Assembly: GCF_000472965.1 (NCBI RefSeq)
Contig: NZ_AXAU01000001.1
Coordinates: 1,156,243 to 1,220,242 of the forward strand
Length of the DNA stretch: 64,000 nt
Source: Bradyrhizobium murdochi
GTDB lineage: Bacteria; Pseudomonadota; Alphaproteobacteria; Rhizobiales; Xanthobacteraceae
Reading direction: 5' to 3'
Each line of letters begins with the position of its first letter. Position 1 is the stretch's first letter. Shown piece after piece: positions 35,828 through 44,351 of this stretch. Below the pieces are notes generated by a model. That model was not told the DNA's origin and did not search any database. It saw nothing but the letters and a program-made list of their open reading frames with translations. Position numbers and translations under genes: made by a program.

Positions 35828-36277
35828 TCAGGCCGCGCGCAGGATGTTGAGCTGCTGCAGGGCGGTCGCGCCGTCGTCCAGGCCGACCTCTTCCGCGATT
35901 TTGCCGTTCTCGACGCGGAGCACGGTAATTCCGGTGAAGCGCATCTTCCGACCGGAAGCTTCCGGCAATGATCCGATGATGAAGTCATCGAAAGCGGAAC
36001 CAGTGTGTGTACCGCCGCCTTCCCAGCGACCGACGACGTAATCGCCTTCCGCAATCAAGTCCGCAGTGCCCCCGAAGTTGAGATCTGGAAACGCATTGCG
36101 GAATCCAATCATGAATTCCTTCACATCCTTGCGACCGCGGCGCGGGTCATGCAGCGAATACTGCAACAGTATGTCAGGCGCAGCCAGCTCGTCGACGATA
36201 TCGGGGTTCCAAGGATTGCCCCAGAACTCCTTAAACCAACGGCCCACGACAGCTTTGTTTTCCTCTTCCTTCGACAT
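35828..36277 (-). CDS. SnoaL-like / NTF2-fold protein
   Basis: A 149-residue protein with the SnoaL-like ester cyclase pattern: RWFKEFWGNPWNPDIVDELA, the PRRGRKDVKEFMIGFRNAFP helix and DYVVGRWEGGGTHTG. The cone-shaped NTF2 fold binds small hydrophobic molecules and some members are cyclases or isomerases. AAGGAG precedes the ATG at 36277; two upstream in-frame ATGs lack such a site. It stands alone between the hydrolase and a broken DUF2277 gene. Confidence 0.78.
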   Translation of the reverse strand: MSKEEENKAVVGRWFKEFWGNPWNPDIVDELAAPDILLQYSLHDPRRGRKDVKEFMIGFRNAFPDLNFGGTADLIAEGDYVVGRWEGGGTHTGSAFDDFIIGSLPEASGRKMRFTGITVLRVENGKIAEEVGLDDGATALQQLNILRAA

Positions 36278-36507
36278 TCCCAACTCCTTCTCCATTGTGT
36301 GCCCCACACTTCGTAAGCGAAACGTGCACCGCGGCCTTCGGCGGTAAACTCAGAGCCGCGTTCAAATTCTTGCCGCGTGGCATCGTCCCTCTCACCTAGT
36401 GCACGACTGATGTTCCAACCACCCGTTTCCCGACGCGGAAAGAATTTCGTCTCCGCCATCGTGCCTTTACGGGCTAACGCGGAAAACTGCTGCCTCGAAG
36501 TGAGTCA

Positions 36508-36688
36508 TCAATCAATTCCGAAGCATGCGGCGACTTCGGAAACCGCGCGGTTGAACGCCTCGGCATTTGCCTGCGACGGCGAGGTGAAGCCGGAGAGTTT
36601 TCGCACGAATTGCTGCGCGGAGGGCATGGATCTCCGCGTACGTGGCCGGCGGATCGAAACTGAACTGGGCCTTGATGTTGCGGCACAT
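36508..36688 (-). pseudogene. DUF2277 gene, frameshifted and short
   Basis: The start MCRNIKAQFSFDPPATYAEI is the characteristic DUF2277 N-terminus. After HAL the frame slips by one base; the continuation QQFVRKLSGFTSPSQANAEA is in the next frame and ends at 36508. The 181 bases equal 60 codons plus one, so one extra C in CTCCGCG explains it. The protein also ends about 20 residues early compared with relatives I recall. Either a decayed gene or a base error plus truncation. Confidence 0.75.
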
Positions 36689-36748
36689 GGTTCTCTCCTC
36701 TGCTCCGATCACAGCCGAGGACAAATGGCCGATTTGAACGGCACGCGG

Positions 36749-38005
36749 TCAGAAACCCAGCATGCGGAGCTGTTGCTTGCTGACCCGGTCGGCCGAGTCG
36801 ATCGATTGCGCCTTGCGGAAATCGGCGATCGCCTCGGCGCGACGGCCCAGCGCTTCATAGGAGAGGCCGCGGTTGTTGTAGGCCTCGACATAGGACGGAC
36901 CGAACTGGATCGCTAGCGTGAAATCTGTAATCGCGCGGTCGCTGTCACGCTTTGCGACGTAGGCTTTGCCGCGGGAGTTGAAAGTGTTGAAGTCCTTGGG
37001 GTTTATCGCGATCGCCTGGTCATAGTCGGCGATCGCGTCATCGACCTTGCGCAGCGCCATATAGGCATTGCCGCGATTCCAATACGCCACGCTGTTCTTT
37101 GGATTGATGCTGATCGACTGATCGTAGTCGGCGATCGCGCGGCCATAGTCCTTCGAGCCTTCGTAAGCGACGCCGCGGCAATTGTACCCGCCGGAATTTC
37201 TTGGCTCGCGCTTGATGACCTCGCTGCAATCCGCAACGGCGATGTCGTATTGACGATTGTTGCTGTAGGCAACGCCACGCGAGCTGTACAGCCAAACCAG
37301 ATTTGGATCGAGCTTGATAGCCTCGCTGTAGTCCCCGATCGCGGGCTCCCATCCGCCCTTTTTCGTGATCAACCTCTTCTTGAAGTGCGCGTGACCCCTT
37401 TGCCCAAAACCAAAGGCGTATGTCGGATCGATTGTGACCGCCTCGGCGATATCGGCGATCGCCTGGTCGAATTCACCCTTTTCCGTCCACGCCATGCCGC
37501 GGCGGGCATAGGCCCACACGTCCCTGGAATTGACCCTGATCGCCTCGGCGTGGTCGGCCAGCGCTGCGTCGTAGTCATGCAGACCGTAATAGGCGACGCC
37601 ACGGTTGTTGTAGGCCCAGCCGTATTTCGGATCGATCTTGATCGCCTCGGTGCAATCCGCGACGGCCGCGTCGTGGTCCTCTTTGCTCTCGTGTGCCTCG
37701 CACCGGTGCGCAAAGGCCCAGGCATCCTTCGGGCTGAGCTTGATGGCCTCGCCGTAGTCGGCAATCGCGCGGTCGTAATCCTTCCTGTTGAAGGAGCCGC
37801 GGCCGCGGTTCTTGAAGGCGTTGACGCGTTCTGCCACCGACGCGCTTGCATCGTCGATGATGCGGCTGCAGGCCGCGCCTCCGACGTCGGGCTTGTCGGC
37901 GCTGGCGGCGCACTCGCCCCGGTCGGCCGGTGTGGCGGCCAGCGCCGGCATCGCAAGCAGGAGGCCCACGCAAAGGAGCAGTCCACCTGATCCGCGCACT
38001 GCCAT
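36749..38005 (-). CDS. Secreted tetratricopeptide repeat protein
   Basis: A 418-residue protein with a signal peptide (GGLLLCVGLLLAMPALA, cleavage after ALA) and then nine or ten TPR units of 34 residues from about residue 75 to the end, each with the pattern ...AIADYxEAIKLxPK. TPRs form a superhelical scaffold for protein partners, here in the periplasm. Two Cys pairs occur early (RGECAASADK, GGAACSRI). ATG at 38005 is the start with a proper signal peptide; the frame is open further upstream. No partner is obvious nearby. Confidence 0.85.
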   Translation of the reverse strand: MAVRGSGGLLLCVGLLLAMPALAATPADRGECAASADKPDVGGAACSRIIDDASASVAERVNAFKNRGRGSFNRKDYDRAIADYGEAIKLSPKDAWAFAHRCEAHESKEDHDAAVADCTEAIKIDPKYGWAYNNRGVAYYGLHDYDAALADHAEAIRVNSRDVWAYARRGMAWTEKGEFDQAIADIAEAVTIDPTYAFGFGQRGHAHFKKRLITKKGGWEPAIGDYSEAIKLDPNLVWLYSSRGVAYSNNRQYDIAVADCSEVIKREPRNSGGYNCRGVAYEGSKDYGRAIADYDQSISINPKNSVAYWNRGNAYMALRKVDDAIADYDQAIAINPKDFNTFNSRGKAYVAKRDSDRAITDFTLAIQFGPSYVEAYNNRGLSYEALGRRAEAIADFRKAQSIDSADRVSKQQLRMLGF

Positions 38006-38320
38006 GCTGTTCCCCTCCGCCTTGCGCTCCGACGCGATACTGATGACTTTAGCCCCAACGGCAGACATTCTGCCATCGTCAACCTAGGTCCGAGATGGGT
38101 CACTCGCGTCGGTTTGACGATCTGCCAGCCGCTTCCGCTCTACCCCCTTCAACGGACATTCTCAGAATAGGCGGGCATGTCTCAAAGGTGCCCGAGGCGG
38201 CCATTCGGTCAATTGGCTTCCGTGGCCAATCAGCTTAACTTGGGAGACCCCGCCAGACTTGAATTATTTCACCGGGATCGCTTCACGCGCCTGATCAAAG
38301 GACCGTCAAGGGGAAACAAG
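38006..38320. other. Gene-free gap (315 bp) between divergent genes
   Basis: No gene is supported. The plus frame from 38177 runs into the transporter but its first 48 residues do not match the family. The gap must hold the promoters for the TPR gene and the AEC transporter. Confidence 0.4.
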
Positions 38321-39259
38321 ATGGCAGTCGCCGACCTGGTCCTTCCTGTGTTTGCGATTATCGTCACGGGTTGGCTGGCCGGTTGGCTCGGTTACATTTC
38401 GCGGTCGTTGGCCGACGGGCTTGTGCATTTCGCCTATAACGTCGCGATGCCGGCGCTGCTATTCGTCACCATCGCGCAGGAGCCGGCGCGTAATCTTCTC
38501 GAATGGCGCTTTCTGCTGGCGTTCGGCGGCGGCTCCATTCTGTGCTTCGCGGTGGTCTTTCTGACAGTCCGCGTCCGGTGGGGACGCGACCGCGCAAGCA
38601 GCACGCTCTATGGAATGGCAGCGGCGATGACCAATACTGGATTCGTAGCGCTGCCAATCCTGCACTCCATTTACGGACAGCCTGCCGTTCTGCCCGCCGC
38701 CATCGCAACCTTGTTCGTGGCGGGGGTGATGTTCCCCGCGACGGTTATTCTCCTGGAAAGCGAGAGGCGCGGCGCGCACGCGAGGACGGCAGGTTTGGTA
38801 ATGCTGGTGAAGCAGATCGTGCTCAATCCGATGGTACTATCGACTCTGATCGGTCTTGCGTGGTCGACCACAGGCCTGCCAGTGCCGGCCCCACTCGCGG
38901 CCTATATGAACATCTTGGCGGCTGCTCTAACGCCGTGCGCGCTCTTCGCCATTGGACTAAGCCTGTCAGTTGAAGCAATACGCTCGAACGTCATGGCATC
39001 CGTCGCCCTCGCGGTCGTGAAGCTCATAATCATGCCGCTGATCGTCTACGGGCTTTGTTTGGCGTCAGGCCTCAATCCGCTCTACACGATCGCCGCCGTC
39101 ATCTGTGCCGCCGTGCCGACCGCCAAGACGGTGTATATCCTGGCAGGCGAGTACAAGGTGGAAGAACCTCTGGTCGCGGCCACAGTCTCGATCACAACGC
39201 TGGTGTCGGTAGCGACGCTGATGGGCTGGCTCTACGCCCTCGCGGCACAGGCGCGCTAA
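38321..39259 (+). CDS. AEC (auxin efflux carrier) family transporter
   Basis: A 312-residue membrane protein with about ten helices in two inverted halves. It begins MAVADLVLPVFAIIVTGWLA; MTNTGFVALPILHSIYG is the conserved discontinuous-helix region of the first half and NPLYTIAAVICAAVPTAKTV the second. AEC members export organic anions (for example malate) driven by the membrane potential. AAGGGGAAACAAG lies upstream of the ATG. No neighbouring metabolic gene suggests the substrate. Confidence 0.9.
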   Translation: MAVADLVLPVFAIIVTGWLAGWLGYISRSLADGLVHFAYNVAMPALLFVTIAQEPARNLLEWRFLLAFGGGSILCFAVVFLTVRVRWGRDRASSTLYGMAAAMTNTGFVALPILHSIYGQPAVLPAAIATLFVAGVMFPATVILLESERRGAHARTAGLVMLVKQIVLNPMVLSTLIGLAWSTTGLPVPAPLAAYMNILAAALTPCALFAIGLSLSVEAIRSNVMASVALAVVKLIIMPLIVYGLCLASGLNPLYTIAAVICAAVPTAKTVYILAGEYKVEEPLVAATVSITTLVSVATLMGWLYALAAQAR

Positions 39260-39295
39260 AAAGCGCCAAGAGCACAAGCGATCGGGCGAACAAAA

Positions 39296-39499
39296 TCAAG
39301 TCGGCTTCGAACGGTTGTCAGGATCCTCGGCCAAGTCTTCCTCGGCCATGTTGCCGGGCGCAGGCTCCAGCGAACTCAACGCTGCATCGACTTTCTCCAA
39401 AAGGCGTTCCAGTTCGGCGCGCTCGTTGGGCCCAGGGCCCTCCTCCAGCCTGCCTAGCAGTTGTTCCTTTTGAGCGAGCAGTTTCGCAAGTGAAGTCAT
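39296..39499 (-). CDS. Small helical protein (67 aa)
   Basis: A 67-residue protein MTSLAKLLAQKEQLLGRLEE that continues with heptad-like leucines (ELERLLEKVDAALSSL) and an acidic tail. It is predicted to be a short coiled coil. I recall relatives among Bradyrhizobium hypotheticals. ATG at 39499 starts the helix; the frame is open to 39541. It converges with the AEC transporter gene. Confidence 0.6.
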   Translation of the reverse strand: MTSLAKLLAQKEQLLGRLEEGPGPNERAELERLLEKVDAALSSLEPAPGNMAEEDLAEDPDNRSKPT

Positions 39500-39789
39500 G
39501 GTGTCCTCGCCCGAGTACGGAACCGGAAGTGCATCGAACAAAATCGATCAACCATTCGGAAAGGCATCAAGTTCCACCGCTCGCAACCACACGCGAGAAA
39601 CCTGCATCGAGTTCGACAATGACAACGAGGTCTGCCGGTTACCGCGATGAGCGATCGGTGATCGAAACCGAGACGGTTCACTGCAATATTCTTTCGCGGA
39701 ACCTAAGATGAGAGCGTCATCAAAATCTCCGACGAGCGGAACGAATGCCGTCCGAACCCTTTGGTTTTGATCGACAAGAGGAGGTATCT

Positions 39790-40011
39790 ATGAGGCTATC
39801 TGTCTTGGCGATTGCGACACTGCTTACGGTCGGAACCATCGCTTCGGCCAACGCTATCGAGTTCGGCGTCGGCCCTGGCGGCGTTTACGTTGGTCCCGGC
39901 TATGATCGCCCCTATTACCGTGATTACAGAGATGACTGCCGGATCGTGATCCGCGAACGCACCAACCGCTTTGGTGAACGCGTCAGGATTCGTGAGCGCA
40001 TCTGCGACTAA
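39790..40011 (+). CDS. Small secreted protein (73 aa)
   Basis: A 73-residue protein with a signal peptide (MRLSVLAIATLLTVGTIASA, cleavage after ANA) and a short mature part: GVGPGGVYVGPGYDRPYY followed by a basic/aromatic tail ending RIRERICD. Two Cys in the mature part could pair. GAGGAGGTATCT precedes the ATG, a strong ribosome site. I have seen such small glycine/tyrosine periplasmic proteins in Bradyrhizobium. The stop codon lies inside the start of repeat B. Confidence 0.7.
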   Translation: MRLSVLAIATLLTVGTIASANAIEFGVGPGGVYVGPGYDRPYYRDYRDDCRIVIRERTNRFGERVRIRERICD

Positions 40012-40174
40012 ACACGCAATCGACGGTTAGCGGCGATCAGATCAGGGTCCGGCTGGGACGCTGGACCGATCGGTAGCTGAGGAATTGGTGCGATGTCGCA
40101 CCTCCCCTGCGACACCGTTCCCGCAAAAGAAGGGCCTCAGCGCCGCTGGAGCCCTTCTTGTGTTTCTTGGATGC
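40008..40174. repeat. Intergenic repeat B, copy 1 (167 bp; second copy at 44185-44351)
   Basis: The 167 bases beginning CTAAACACGCAATCGACGGT recur at 44185-44351 with about seven mismatches and no gaps, in the same orientation. It starts at the stop codon of the gene at 39790-40011. Internal GCGATGTCGC/TGCGAC and GGGCCTCAGCGCCGCTGGAGCCC segments can fold. A truncated copy of repeat D follows after four bases. Confidence 0.88.
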
Positions 40175-40178
40175 TGTC

Positions 40179-40212
40179 AGCAAGTAGCCCGCATGAGCGC
40201 ATGCGATATGCG
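40179..40212. repeat. Repeat D, truncated copy (34 bp)
   Basis: The 34 bases AGCAAGTAGCCCGCATGAGC through GATATGCG match the left end of the two full D copies at 46657-46748 and 47676-47767, then homology stops. It abuts repeat B copy 1. Confidence 0.8.
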
Positions 40213-40230
40213 AAGAAGGCTGACGGGTAA

Positions 40231-40584
40231 CTAATCAATGCGCTGCGCGTGGACGCGCTGCCGCGCCCTCGAATTGTCGTAGCGCGCCTGATCGCGCGTC
40301 GCCGGCGTGACGCAGACCTTGTCGTCCGCCGTTGCTTCGCGCCATACGTAGCCTTGCCTGCAAGTCTCGTATCCGTACGGTCCACGCCCTGCCCGCCGGG
40401 CGTCCTGCTGCGTATTGTCGTTCCAGGCCTGCCGGCGGGTTTGGGGCGTGACGCACACGTAGTCGCCGCGCGTAGCCTCCCTCCAAACATAACCTTGAGT
40501 GCATTTCGCTTGGGCGTAAGCTTGGGGCGCGTAGAGAATGATGCCGAACAGTAATGCCGAAAGCGAGAAAGAGAGCTGCTTCAT
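40231..40584 (-). CDS. Secreted protein with two CxQGYVWREAT repeats (117 aa)
   Basis: A 117-residue protein with a signal peptide (LSFSLSALLFGIILYAPQAY, cleavage after YAQA). The mature chain is two copies of a unit of about 40 residues: CTQGYVWREATRGDYVCVTP with QTRRQAWNDN, then CRQGYVWREATADDKVCVTP with ATRDQARYDN. Each unit has one pair of Cys, so each probably closes a disulphide. I recall such repeats in proteins of unknown role in Bradyrhizobium and mycobacteria. ATG at 40584 with GGAGGG upstream is the start. Confidence 0.72.
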   Translation of the reverse strand: MKQLSFSLSALLFGIILYAPQAYAQAKCTQGYVWREATRGDYVCVTPQTRRQAWNDNTQQDARRAGRGPYGYETCRQGYVWREATADDKVCVTPATRDQARYDNSRARQRVHAQRID

Positions 40585-40841
40585 CAAACCCTCCATTGAG
40601 TAGAAATATCGCGGGAGGTCTTCTCTGCACTAGTTAAACTTTAGCGTGTATGAACTGGTTCACACGGGCGCGTAACGCTAACGTGACGGCGGGACTCCAC
40701 TGTCGTTGGCTTACACAAAAACTCAAGCTATGTGCGCTAGTTGGGCCCTAGGAATTACGCGACAGCAATTGATCGGTGCAATACGCTTTGCTGTTGCGCC
40801 CTACGCGTAGCACGCCGCCGGCGCCGCGTCGGACGGCTCCA

Positions 40842-42233
40842 TCAAGCCTCGTTCCGCGAACCTGCCGTCGGAAAGCAGAGTCGGAGCTTGAGCCCTGGCG
40901 CGTTGTCGAGCAGTTCGATCCGTGCGCCGTGGAGACGGGCAACGGCCGCGACCAGGCTCAATCCGAGACCGTTGCCCTGCGCGTAGCGGCTGTGTTCGAG
41001 CCGGTAGAAGCGCTTGAACACATGCTCATGCTGATCGGCGGGAATTCCCGGGCCGTCGTCGGCGACCGAGACGGCCGGCTGACCGTCAATGGTTTCGTGC
41101 ACAACCACCACCTGCCCTCCGGCTCGGCCGTGCTTGACCGCATTGTCCACGAGATTGGCAATGGCATCGAAGATCAGATCGCGATCACCGGTCACCAGCA
41201 CCTCGCGATCGCCGGCAATGGTGAGACGGGTGCCGTCCTGCTCGGCCGCGGCATCGTACAGCTCGACCACCTCGCCGGCGATCTCCGCCAGGTCCACGCG
41301 GTGGAACGCGTCCTTTCGCGCCTGGGTCTCGATCTGCGCGATCCGCGTGATGGATGCAAAGATCCGCAAGACAGCATCGAGGTCGGCGATGGCGTCGCCG
41401 ATCAGCGTCTGATCGTCGTCGCCGATGCGCGGCCCGTGCCAGGCCTTCTCCAGCCGTCCGCGCATGCGCGTCAGCGGCGTCCGCAAATCGTGCGCGACAT
41501 TGTCGCTCACCTGCTTGATCTCGCCCATCAAGGTTTCGATACGGTCCAGCATCAGATTGAGGTTCTCCGCCACGCGATCCCATTCGTCATGGGTGCCGCG
41601 CAGCGGGATGCGCTTGTCGGGACCGCTGAGCATGACGGCGCGGCTGGTGGCGTTGATCGACTCGATCCGCCCTACCGTCCGCCGCGTCACCAGGATGCTA
41701 GCAACACTGCCTATCATGAACATCAAGGCAATGCTCAAGGCCACCGCCGTCTTGATGTGATCGGTAAAGCCGTCGAGGTCGCTGATATCCTTTCCGATCA
41801 GCAGACGATCGCCGTTCGGAAAGGTTTCGACCGCCGCCCGCAGCAATGGCCGGCCGTCTGCGCCGGGCGGCGGCTCCACTCCGCGAAACTCGGCCCATCC
41901 CCCAGCCGACGTGACCGCCGGTGGCCAGGTCTTGAGATTGCCGGCCAGCGCGGCCGATGCGGGATCGACCAGGAGATAGATATTGTCGGCAAAAGTCTGG
42001 TCGGCAACGCGTTGCCGGATCAGGGCGACCAGCCCATCGCGCCCGGAGCGCTCGTAAGCTCCGCGCAGGCTGGCAAGCTCGACCATGATGGCGCGGTCCG
42101 ACTGGCTGCGCACATAGGAGGAGGTGGCGAGATAGACGTAGGCAAAAATCGCCGACGCTATCACGCCAAAAATCCCGATCCCGAGCAGCGCCTGCTTGAA
42201 CGTCGACGAGGTGAAGGTCTTAGCCAGGAGCAC
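40842..42233 (-). CDS. Two-component sensor histidine kinase
   Basis: A 463-residue membrane kinase. TM1 is about residues 13-35, the periplasmic sensor about 36-160, TM2 about 160-185, HAMP about 185-240. The H-box is VAHDLRTPLTRMRGRLEKA; the ATP-binding part has LVDNAVKHG, VADDGPGIP and NGLGLSLVAAVARLHG. It overlaps the response regulator gene by 14 bases and is translated after it. The signal is unknown; the periplasmic part has no known sensor fold that I recognise. Confidence 0.93.
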   Translation of the reverse strand: MLLAKTFTSSTFKQALLGIGIFGVIASAIFAYVYLATSSYVRSQSDRAIMVELASLRGAYERSGRDGLVALIRQRVADQTFADNIYLLVDPASAALAGNLKTWPPAVTSAGGWAEFRGVEPPPGADGRPLLRAAVETFPNGDRLLIGKDISDLDGFTDHIKTAVALSIALMFMIGSVASILVTRRTVGRIESINATSRAVMLSGPDKRIPLRGTHDEWDRVAENLNLMLDRIETLMGEIKQVSDNVAHDLRTPLTRMRGRLEKAWHGPRIGDDDQTLIGDAIADLDAVLRIFASITRIAQIETQARKDAFHRVDLAEIAGEVVELYDAAAEQDGTRLTIAGDREVLVTGDRDLIFDAIANLVDNAVKHGRAGGQVVVVHETIDGQPAVSVADDGPGIPADQHEHVFKRFYRLEHSRYAQGNGLGLSLVAAVARLHGARIELLDNAPGLKLRLCFPTAGSRNEA

Positions 42234-42912
42234 GGAGACAATACCCGATGCCGCGCACCGTATGGATCAGTGGATAAGCCTGCTGACCGTCGACCTTGCG
42301 GCGAACGCGCCCGACATAGACGTCGATGATGTTGGTTGAGGGATCGAAATGAAGATCCCAGACTTGCTGCAGCAGCATGGCGCGTGATACGACGCGGCCT
42401 TCGTTGCGCACCAGATACTCCAGCAACTGAAATTCCCGCGGCAACAGCAAGATGTCTTTGCCGCGCCGACTGGCGGTGCGAGACACCAGGTCGATCACGA
42501 GATCGCCCACCCGTAAAATGGTCTCCTTCACGATGGTGTCGCTGCGGCGCCCCAGCGCCTCGACCCGCGCCAGTAGTTCTACGAACGAAAATGGCTTCAC
42601 CAGATAGTCGTCGCCGCCGGCGCGCAAGCCGCGCACCCGATCGTCGACCTCACCGAGCGCGCTGATGATCAGGACGGGCGCGGCGTTGCCATCGTCGCGC
42701 AGTTGCCGCATCACGGCGATGCCGTCGATATCCGGAAGCATGCGGTCGATGGTAATCACGGCATAGTCGCTGGCGGCGCTGCGACGCAACGCCTCATGGC
42801 CGGTGGCGGCCAGATCCACCTGGTAGCCGCTGGTCGTGAGCGAATCCACGAGCTGGCCGGCGGTTTCCGGGTCGTCCTCAACGACCAGAATACGGCGGTG
42901 ACCTCCCGTCAT
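42220..42912 (-). CDS. OmpR/PhoB-family response regulator
   Basis: A 230-residue regulator: receiver domain residues 1-120 with the acidic pair in VVEDDPETAGQ, phospho-acceptor Asp in VITIDRMLPDIDG and Lys in YLVKPFSF; winged-helix DNA-binding domain about 130-228 (LLPREFQLLEYLVRNEGRVV, then NIIDVYVGRVRRKVD). It pairs with the adjacent kinase. No target operon is evident in the window. Confidence 0.94.
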   Translation of the reverse strand: MTGGHRRILVVEDDPETAGQLVDSLTTSGYQVDLAATGHEALRRSAASDYAVITIDRMLPDIDGIAVMRQLRDDGNAAPVLIISALGEVDDRVRGLRAGGDDYLVKPFSFVELLARVEALGRRSDTIVKETILRVGDLVIDLVSRTASRRGKDILLLPREFQLLEYLVRNEGRVVSRAMLLQQVWDLHFDPSTNIIDVYVGRVRRKVDGQQAYPLIHTVRGIGYCLRAPG

Positions 42913-43171
42913 GGCGTTTCGTCTCCGAACGACTGCTCAAAAGCCGAACCCAGTCTGGCAAGAAAATCGAAAAGTCGTTGCGCGACTCCATGGCCGAACC
43001 AACCCACGCGTCATCAGAGGGTTGCCTGCGGAAGCGCAAATAAGCGTGAGGCCGAAGACCGATCCGGCGTCCGGATGGCCGTCCTTGGTTGCGACCGTCA
43101 CGACGTTCCGGGCCGGAGAGGTGATCGAAGTCCACGCGTCCACTCCGAACCCTTCACGCTCGATCCTTTTG
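42913..43171. other. Gene-free gap upstream of the response regulator
   Basis: Together with the palindromic element to its right this makes about 359 bases without a gene. No open frame shows family resemblance. It should contain the promoter of the two-component operon on the minus strand. Confidence 0.4.
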
Positions 43172-43175
43172 TTTG

Positions 43176-43272
43176 GAGCATGATCTTCGCGCTAACGCGT
43201 TCCGCGTTTGTCGCGAGGGAAAACCGGTACCCACGTTGCGCTAACGCAGCCCCGCGGGTCCGGATCATGCTC
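43176..43272. repeat. Palindromic intergenic element with GAGCATGATC ends
   Basis: Perfect 10-bp terminal inverted repeats, GAGCATGATC (43176-43185) and GATCATGCTC (43263-43272), enclose a GC-rich centre containing GCGCTAACGC twice and AAAACCGGTACCCAC. I recall this design as an abundant repeat in Bradyrhizobium and relatives. It abuts the stop codon of the Gly-rich gene and may end its transcript. Confidence 0.7.
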
Positions 43273-43874
43273 TAGTAGTAACCGTAGTCGCCGCAGACAT
43301 TGACCACCCGGAATCCACGCGGCGTCCACACCCTGCGCCAGCAGTTGTCGTAAGCGGCGTAAACTGCGGGCGCGCCAATGAACGCAAAGCGGTGGAAGCG
43401 ATGATGATGGCGGTGATGGAAGCCGCGATGGAATCGGCCGCCGTGAAATGCGAACCGCGGCGAGGCTCCGGCATGCGCAAAGGACGACGACCCTGCGAAA
43501 CGGCTGCCGCTGAAACGGGGTCCTGCGCCCGAAAAGCGCGCGCCGCCGCCGATGTTCGTGCCGCCGCCAACGCGCGGACCGCCGCCCACGGCGCCGGCAC
43601 GCATCCCGCCACCGAAGCCTCCCGCGTGCATGCCACCGCCGAAACCACCGCCACCGCCGGCGCGCATGCCGCCGCCTCCGATACCGCCGCCACCACCGCC
43701 GCCCCCGACAGCACCGGCGGCGGGACCACCACCACCGCCGCCACCCATACCGCCAGCGGCGTGTCCACCGCCACCCATACCGCCGCCGCCACGCTGCGCG
43801 AGCGCCGGCGACGCAAGCGCCAGCGTCGTACCAAGCGCAGCCGCGATGAGGCCATTAAGGAGCCTGCTGTTCAT
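43272..43874 (-). CDS. Secreted glycine-rich protein (200 aa)
   Basis: A 200-residue protein with a signal peptide (LIAAALGTTLALASPALA, cleavage before QRGG). Residues about 28-125 are a Gly-rich low-complexity region with Met/His/Arg spaced between Gly runs; about 140-165 is His/Arg/Phe-rich; the end, PAVYAAYDNCWRRVWTPRGF then VNVCGDYGYY, resembles the C-terminus of small surface proteins common in this group. The cell-surface role is unknown. Repeat-rich DNA here can mutate easily. Confidence 0.7.
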   Translation of the reverse strand: MNSRLLNGLIAAALGTTLALASPALAQRGGGGMGGGGHAAGGMGGGGGGGPAAGAVGGGGGGGGIGGGGMRAGGGGGFGGGMHAGGFGGGMRAGAVGGGPRVGGGTNIGGGARFSGAGPRFSGSRFAGSSSFAHAGASPRFAFHGGRFHRGFHHRHHHRFHRFAFIGAPAVYAAYDNCWRRVWTPRGFRVVNVCGDYGYY

Positions 43875-43992
43875 TTGCGATTCTCCTCCCGTGATTGGAC
43901 CATAGCGACGGATGCCGTCGCTGGAAGAAGACGATCAAGCGACGCAAATGATCCCGCGATGACCAATGACAAATGCGACAGTTTCTGACAGC

Positions 43993-44072
43993 GAAGTTAG
44001 TTTCATCGCGGCGCGGCGGTCTACAACAAGGACCGGCTTCACTCGGCGCTCGGATACCAATCGCCCCTTGAG
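43993..44072 (+). pseudogene. IS3-family transposase (OrfB), C-terminal fragment
   Basis: At 44019-44072 the frame encodes VYNKDRLHSALGYQSPLE, the conserved C-terminal end of IS3-family OrfB integrases. EVSFIAA just upstream (43993) belongs to it but in another frame, so there is at least one frameshift. All catalytic residues are missing. It marks an old insertion next to repeat B copy 2. Confidence 0.75.
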
Positions 44073-44184
44073 TCGAAACCGCGTTCGCGCAAAACAAAGC
44101 ACGATGACGCATCATGGCAACCGCGCTGTCACAGAAATGATCGTGTCTCATTCCGGGGTGCAGTCCAGCACTGTCACCGTAATT

Positions 44185-44351
44185 CTAAACACGCAATCGA
44201 CGGTTAGCGACGATCAGATCAGGGTCCGGCTGAGACGCTGGACCGATCGGTAGCTGAGGAATTGGAGCGATGTCGCACCTCCCCTGCGACGTCGTTCCCG
44301 CAAAAGACGGGCCTCAGCGCCGCTGGAGCCCTTCTTGCGTTTCTTGGATGC
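44185..44351. repeat. Intergenic repeat B, copy 2 (167 bp)
   Basis: Second copy of the 167-base element at 40008-40174, about 160 of 167 identical and gap-free. Here it does not overlap a gene; it lies between an IS3 remnant and repeat C copy 2. Confidence 0.88.

Noticed and set aside
36121..36459. 112-codon minus-strand open frame starting MAETKFFPRRETGGWNISRA
   Set aside because: The first 50 residues look protein-like, but the rest overlaps the SnoaL-like gene out of frame. Could be a fragment of a lost gene; support is too thin.
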